A DNA stretch of 7,896 nucleotides from DAOVRL01 sp964459805 (GTDB taxonomy: Bacteria > Planctomycetota > Phycisphaerae > Sedimentisphaerales > Anaerobacaceae): NCBI GenBank assembly GCA_964459805.1, contig CAYWOD010000175.1, positions 1-7,896 of the forward strand, written 5' to 3'. The notes below the pieces were generated by a model. It saw only the letters and a list, made by a program, of their open reading frames with translations, was not told where the DNA came from and did not search any database. A program made the translations under genes and the position numbers. Shown here one piece after another: positions 5,088-7,896 of the stretch (positions within the stretch are counted from its first letter, which is position 1; each line of letters begins with the position of its first letter).

Positions 5088-6500
5088 ATGAAACGACGAG
5101 ATTTCTTAAAAGCGATGGGCGTCGGTATGGCCTCATTGGCGACAGAAGGCTGTGTTGGCGCATACCCAAAGCGGCGTGGCTCGGCATCCGATGCCGGACC
5201 CAACATTGTCTTTATCATTGTCGATGATATGGGCTGGGCGGACCTGGGCTGCTACGGCAGCAAGCAAATCAAGACGCCAAATATCGACCGGATGGCCGCC
5301 GAGGGCGTCCGCTTTACTGATGCCTACTCGGGCTGTACGGTTTGTGCGCCCGCGAGGAGCGTGCTGATGACGGGCCTGCACATGGGCCATACCAGCGTCC
5401 GCGGCAATACCGGCGGCATCCCGTTGCGGGATGAGGATGTCACCGTCGCCGAGGTGCTCAAAAAGGGCGGTTACACCACCGGCGGATTCGGAAAGTGGGG
5501 ACTCGGCGACGTAGGGACGCCAGGCGTGCCAGAGAAGCAGGGATTCGACGAATTCTTCGGGTACTATCACCAGGTCCACGCACATGACTACTGGACCCCG
5601 TATCTCTGGCGCAATAGCGAAAAGGTGCCGATGCAAGGCGAGCCCGGCAGTATGGAGCGCTACACGCACCACCGTATCTTCGACCAGACGCTCAAGTTCA
5701 TTCGCGGCAATAAGCGCAGCCGGTTCTTCTGCTACGCGCCCTGGACGCCGCCGCACGGCAAGTATCAGATACCCGAGTCCGACCCGGCCTGGGCGATCTA
5801 CAAGGACAAGGACTGGCCGCAGAGCGCAAAGGTCGCCGCGGCGATGGATACGATGATAGACCGCCACGTCGGCCAACTGCTGGATTTGTTGAACGAGCTG
5901 GACCTCGACGAGCGAACGATAGTATTTTTCTGCTCCGACAACGGCGCCGCCCAGCGGTTCGACGGCGTCCTCGATTCGTCCGGCCCCCTCAAAGCCTTCA
6001 AACGCTCGATGTACGAGGGTGGCATTCGTGTTCCGTTCATCGCACGCTGGCCGGGCAGAATAAAGCCCGGAACCGAAAGCAACCTCCCAACCTACTTTGC
6101 CGATATGATGCCGACTTTCGCCGAGCTGGCCGGCGCGGGACGATATATGCCCAGGAATCTGGACGGGCTGTCCATAGTGCCCACACTGCTCGGCCGCGAG
6201 AAGCAGAAAAAGCATGAGTTTATGTACTGGGAGTGGGGAAGGTACAACTGGGCCAAAGACAGAAACGAGCCCGGCGGCCCCGCACAGGCCGTGCGCATGG
6301 GTAAATTCAAGGCCGTGCGTCCTAAGCCCGGCGCGCCGTTCGAGTTATACGACCTGAGCAAGGACATCGCCGAGACCAGCAACATCGCTGCTGAGCACCC
6401 CGACATCGTCGCCAAAATCGAAAAATGGATCAAACAAAACCGCGTCGCCCCGCGCCCGCAGATCGAACCTAAAAAGCCACAGGGCAAGAGGTTTATGTAG
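5088..6500 (+). CDS. Exported type I sulfatase, Tat lipoprotein (sulfatase 3)
   Basis: A 470-residue S1-family sulfatase with a firm start (ribosome site at 5077-5083). The N terminus MKRRDFLKAMGVGMASLA is a twin-arginine signal nearly identical to that of sulfatase 2; Cys22 (TEGC) could be lipidated, though the lipobox is weak. D46-D47 (IVDDMGW) open the metal site. Cys86 lies in CAPAR, with Ala where Ser or Thr is usual, followed by the standard T-G. Lys136 lies in GKWGLG, again with Gly in place of His; His223 is in TPPHGK, D284-N285 in CSDNGA, and Lys305 before YEGGIRVP. It aligns along its length with sulfatase 1, including GxPxxQGFDxxFGY, HAHxY, STLLGR-like and KQKKHE segments, so the two are paralogues. 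The mature body should be periplasmic or surface-facing. The substrate is unknown. Confidence 0.93.
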   Translation: MKRRDFLKAMGVGMASLATEGCVGAYPKRRGSASDAGPNIVFIIVDDMGWADLGCYGSKQIKTPNIDRMAAEGVRFTDAYSGCTVCAPARSVLMTGLHMGHTSVRGNTGGIPLRDEDVTVAEVLKKGGYTTGGFGKWGLGDVGTPGVPEKQGFDEFFGYYHQVHAHDYWTPYLWRNSEKVPMQGEPGSMERYTHHRIFDQTLKFIRGNKRSRFFCYAPWTPPHGKYQIPESDPAWAIYKDKDWPQSAKVAAAMDTMIDRHVGQLLDLLNELDLDERTIVFFCSDNGAAQRFDGVLDSSGPLKAFKRSMYEGGIRVPFIARWPGRIKPGTESNLPTYFADMMPTFAELAGAGRYMPRNLDGLSIVPTLLGREKQKKHEFMYWEWGRYNWAKDRNEPGGPAQAVRMGKFKAVRPKPGAPFELYDLSKDIAETSNIAAEHPDIVAKIEKWIKQNRVAPRPQIEPKKPQGKRFM

Positions 6501-6517
6501 TGCGCCAAGGGCGTAAT

Positions 6518-6544
6518 GCCCCAGAGGGGTGACACCCTACGGGC
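6518..6544 (+). other. Small nested hairpin between sulfatase 3 and the DUF362 gene
   Basis: GCCC (6518-6521) can pair with GGGC (6541-6544), and inside it GGGT (6527-6530) with ACCC (6534-6537). A run of six T occurs at 6565-6570, but no stem directly precedes it, so this is not a normal intrinsic terminator. It may be an attenuator, an mRNA stability element or a fragment of a repeat. Confidence 0.3.
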
Positions 6545-6649
6545 TGACGGACCGCCGAAAGGACTTTTTTCAGCAGATAAATGGATGAGCACAAACAGTT
6601 ACGTTGATATTTGCCTCGTCAGGAATCCGGACCCAAACACAATAAGACT

Positions 6650-7894
6650 ATGAAAGAATCTTCCGCCGACAACGTACTTAGCTCCTTCGACATGCATATA
6701 GATAGCATCGCCGGCAGTACCGTATTGTCACGCAGCCCCTTTAATCTTGACGCCTCTCGTCCGTCGGTTTTCTGGGCATCTGGAGACGACCCTTATAGTA
6801 ACACGCGAAAGGCCCTCTCCAATATCGATTTGTCACCCACAAAAGCCAAACGCGTATTGCTTAAGCCCAATGTAGGCCGCAACGTTCAACCTCAAACCGG
6901 CATCACAACACATCCCCAGGTCGTAGCTGCTGCAATTGATGCCTTCAGAGAAGCCCGGGCCGATGTTGCCGTAGGCGAAAGTCCAATAACCGGCGTCGCC
7001 GCGTTGGAGGCCTTTGAGAGCAGCGGTATCACTGCCGTCGCCGAAAGCCGAAATTGTCCGTTGATCGATATGGACGTCCGCCGCTATCTCACTCTTGAGC
7101 TCCCCGATGGTGTTGCAATTAAATCGCTCAAAGTATGCAGGGAGATTGCAGAATATGATGTTATTGTCTCAATTCCCGTGATGAAAACCCACATGCACAC
7201 GGGCGTAACGCTTTCTGTAAAGAATATGAAGGGATGCTTGTGGCGGCGCGCCAAAGTGGACTTACACATGTTATCGCAGCCCTCCGGATGTCAGGAAAAA
7301 CCGTTGGATATTGCCATCGCCGATATGTCTTCGGTCTTACGTCCTCATCTGTCAATCATTGATGGGACAATCGGCATGGAGGGCCTCGGCCCAAGTGCGG
7401 GCACACCCAAGCCGTTGGGCGTGGTCCTTGTCGGCCTCGATGCCTTTGCCGCCGATGCCGTTGCATCTGCTATCATGGGAATATCTGCCTGGGACATTCC
7501 GCATTTACGGATGGGAGCACAAAGAGGCTACGGCCGCATTGACCTCGATTCAATCGATGTGCACCCTCAAAACTGGAAGGACGTTCAGGACTCTTTTGCC
7601 CTGCCTCCCGACGAGCTCTCGATTGAGTTTTCCGGATTCAATATCCTCGATGAGCAATCTTGCAGTGCGTGCCAGTCAACGTTACTGATGTTTCTAAGGA
7701 AATACGCAAAGCAGTTGCATGATGCCGCACCCGGCCGCCGGGATATTACTATCGCTATCGGCAAAGGCCATAACGAATTGCCGCCCGGCACTCTCTGTGT
7801 CGGCAACTGTACCGCTAAGCACAGAAACCGCGGCCCATTCCTCTCCGGCTGCCCACCCGTAGCAAGCGAAATACTCTCAATGTTCAACCTATAA
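6650..7894 (+). CDS. DUF362-family protein with C-terminal cysteine cluster
   Basis: From the ATG at 6650 the protein has 414 residues. The start is uncertain: no good ribosome site is seen, and an in-frame TTG at 6611 and ATG at 6692 are alternatives. Residues about 37-300 match the DUF362 family, with RVLLKPNVG (68-76), THPQVVAAAIDAFREA (87-102), the VAVGES strand, DVIVSIPVMKTHMHTGVTLS (170-189) with VKNMKG, IIDGTIGMEG and a LDAFAADAVAS segment. The C terminus has C338-x2-C341, C383-x3-C387 and C401-P-P, a set that could hold an iron-sulfur cluster, but not the usual ferredoxin C-x2-C-x2-C-x3-C-P. No signal peptide is evident, so it is probably cytoplasmic. The gap after sulfatase 3 is 149 bases, so cotranscription is possible but not assured. 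The biochemical role of the family is poorly known; none is assigned. Confidence 0.88.
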   Translation: MKESSADNVLSSFDMHIDSIAGSTVLSRSPFNLDASRPSVFWASGDDPYSNTRKALSNIDLSPTKAKRVLLKPNVGRNVQPQTGITTHPQVVAAAIDAFREARADVAVGESPITGVAALEAFESSGITAVAESRNCPLIDMDVRRYLTLELPDGVAIKSLKVCREIAEYDVIVSIPVMKTHMHTGVTLSVKNMKGCLWRRAKVDLHMLSQPSGCQEKPLDIAIADMSSVLRPHLSIIDGTIGMEGLGPSAGTPKPLGVVLVGLDAFAADAVASAIMGISAWDIPHLRMGAQRGYGRIDLDSIDVHPQNWKDVQDSFALPPDELSIEFSGFNILDEQSCSACQSTLLMFLRKYAKQLHDAAPGRRDITIAIGKGHNELPPGTLCVGNCTAKHRNRGPFLSGCPPVASEILSMFNL

Positions 7895-7896
7895 CC

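Noticed and set aside
5133..6215. Long minus-strand open frame of 360 codons
   Set aside because: It is fully antisense to sulfatase 3, whose catalytic motifs are complete. Its composition is that of a codon-bias shadow in GC-rich coding DNA.
6545..6570. Intrinsic terminator before the T6 run after sulfatase 3
   Set aside because: The bases before the T-run (CGGACCGCCGAAAGGAC) do not form a stable stem ending at the T-run.
6604..6632. Promoter for the DUF362 gene with TTGATA as -35
   Set aside because: No acceptable -10 box lies 16-18 bases downstream.

Overview
The window looks like a chromosomal segment of an anaerobic-type planctomycete, most likely class Phycisphaerae (Sedimentisphaerales-like). 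This is inferred from three things: a short dockerin-like C-terminal tail (D-x-x-[IV]-D-[FY]-K-[DE] ... W-L) that I associate with these bacteria, a run of type I sulfatases with Tat-type lipoprotein signals, and small dispersed palindromes of kinds I recall from planctomycete and other environmental genomes. No rRNA, tRNA, CRISPR array or complete insertion sequence is visible. Taxonomy cannot be proven from the window alone.

Layout. Bases 1-959 are the 3' end of a secreted multidomain protein with a LamG/concanavalin-like domain and a C-terminal dockerin-like motif. An intrinsic terminator (1053-1091) closes it. Bases 960-2018 carry no intact gene. They hold an imperfect palindrome, the terminator, a decayed minus-strand gene tail (1370-1591) ending in the same dockerin-like motif, and about 350 bases in which I recognise nothing. 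A good sigma70-type promoter (1944-1972) follows.

Bases 2019-6500 hold three consecutive plus-strand sulfatases, all with an RRxFL twin-arginine signal followed by a cysteine that could be lipidated, so probably membrane-anchored exported lipoproteins. The first and third are close paralogues; the second is more distant. A GTCATTGCGAGG-type palindromic repeat lies between the first and second genes. The second and third are separated by only 19 nt and are almost certainly cotranscribed. The last gene, ending at 7894, is a DUF362-family protein with a cysteine-rich C terminus that may bind an iron-sulfur cluster.

How the genes work together (inference): the LamG protein and the sulfatases fit attack on sulfated polysaccharides, with different sulfatases removing differently placed sulfate esters. 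All three have cysteine as the residue to be converted to formylglycine, so they need a maturation enzyme (FGE or a radical-SAM anSME) encoded elsewhere. The role of the DUF362 protein here is unknown. I see a coherent sulfatase locus with interesting small elements rather than clear evidence of a wholly new system.
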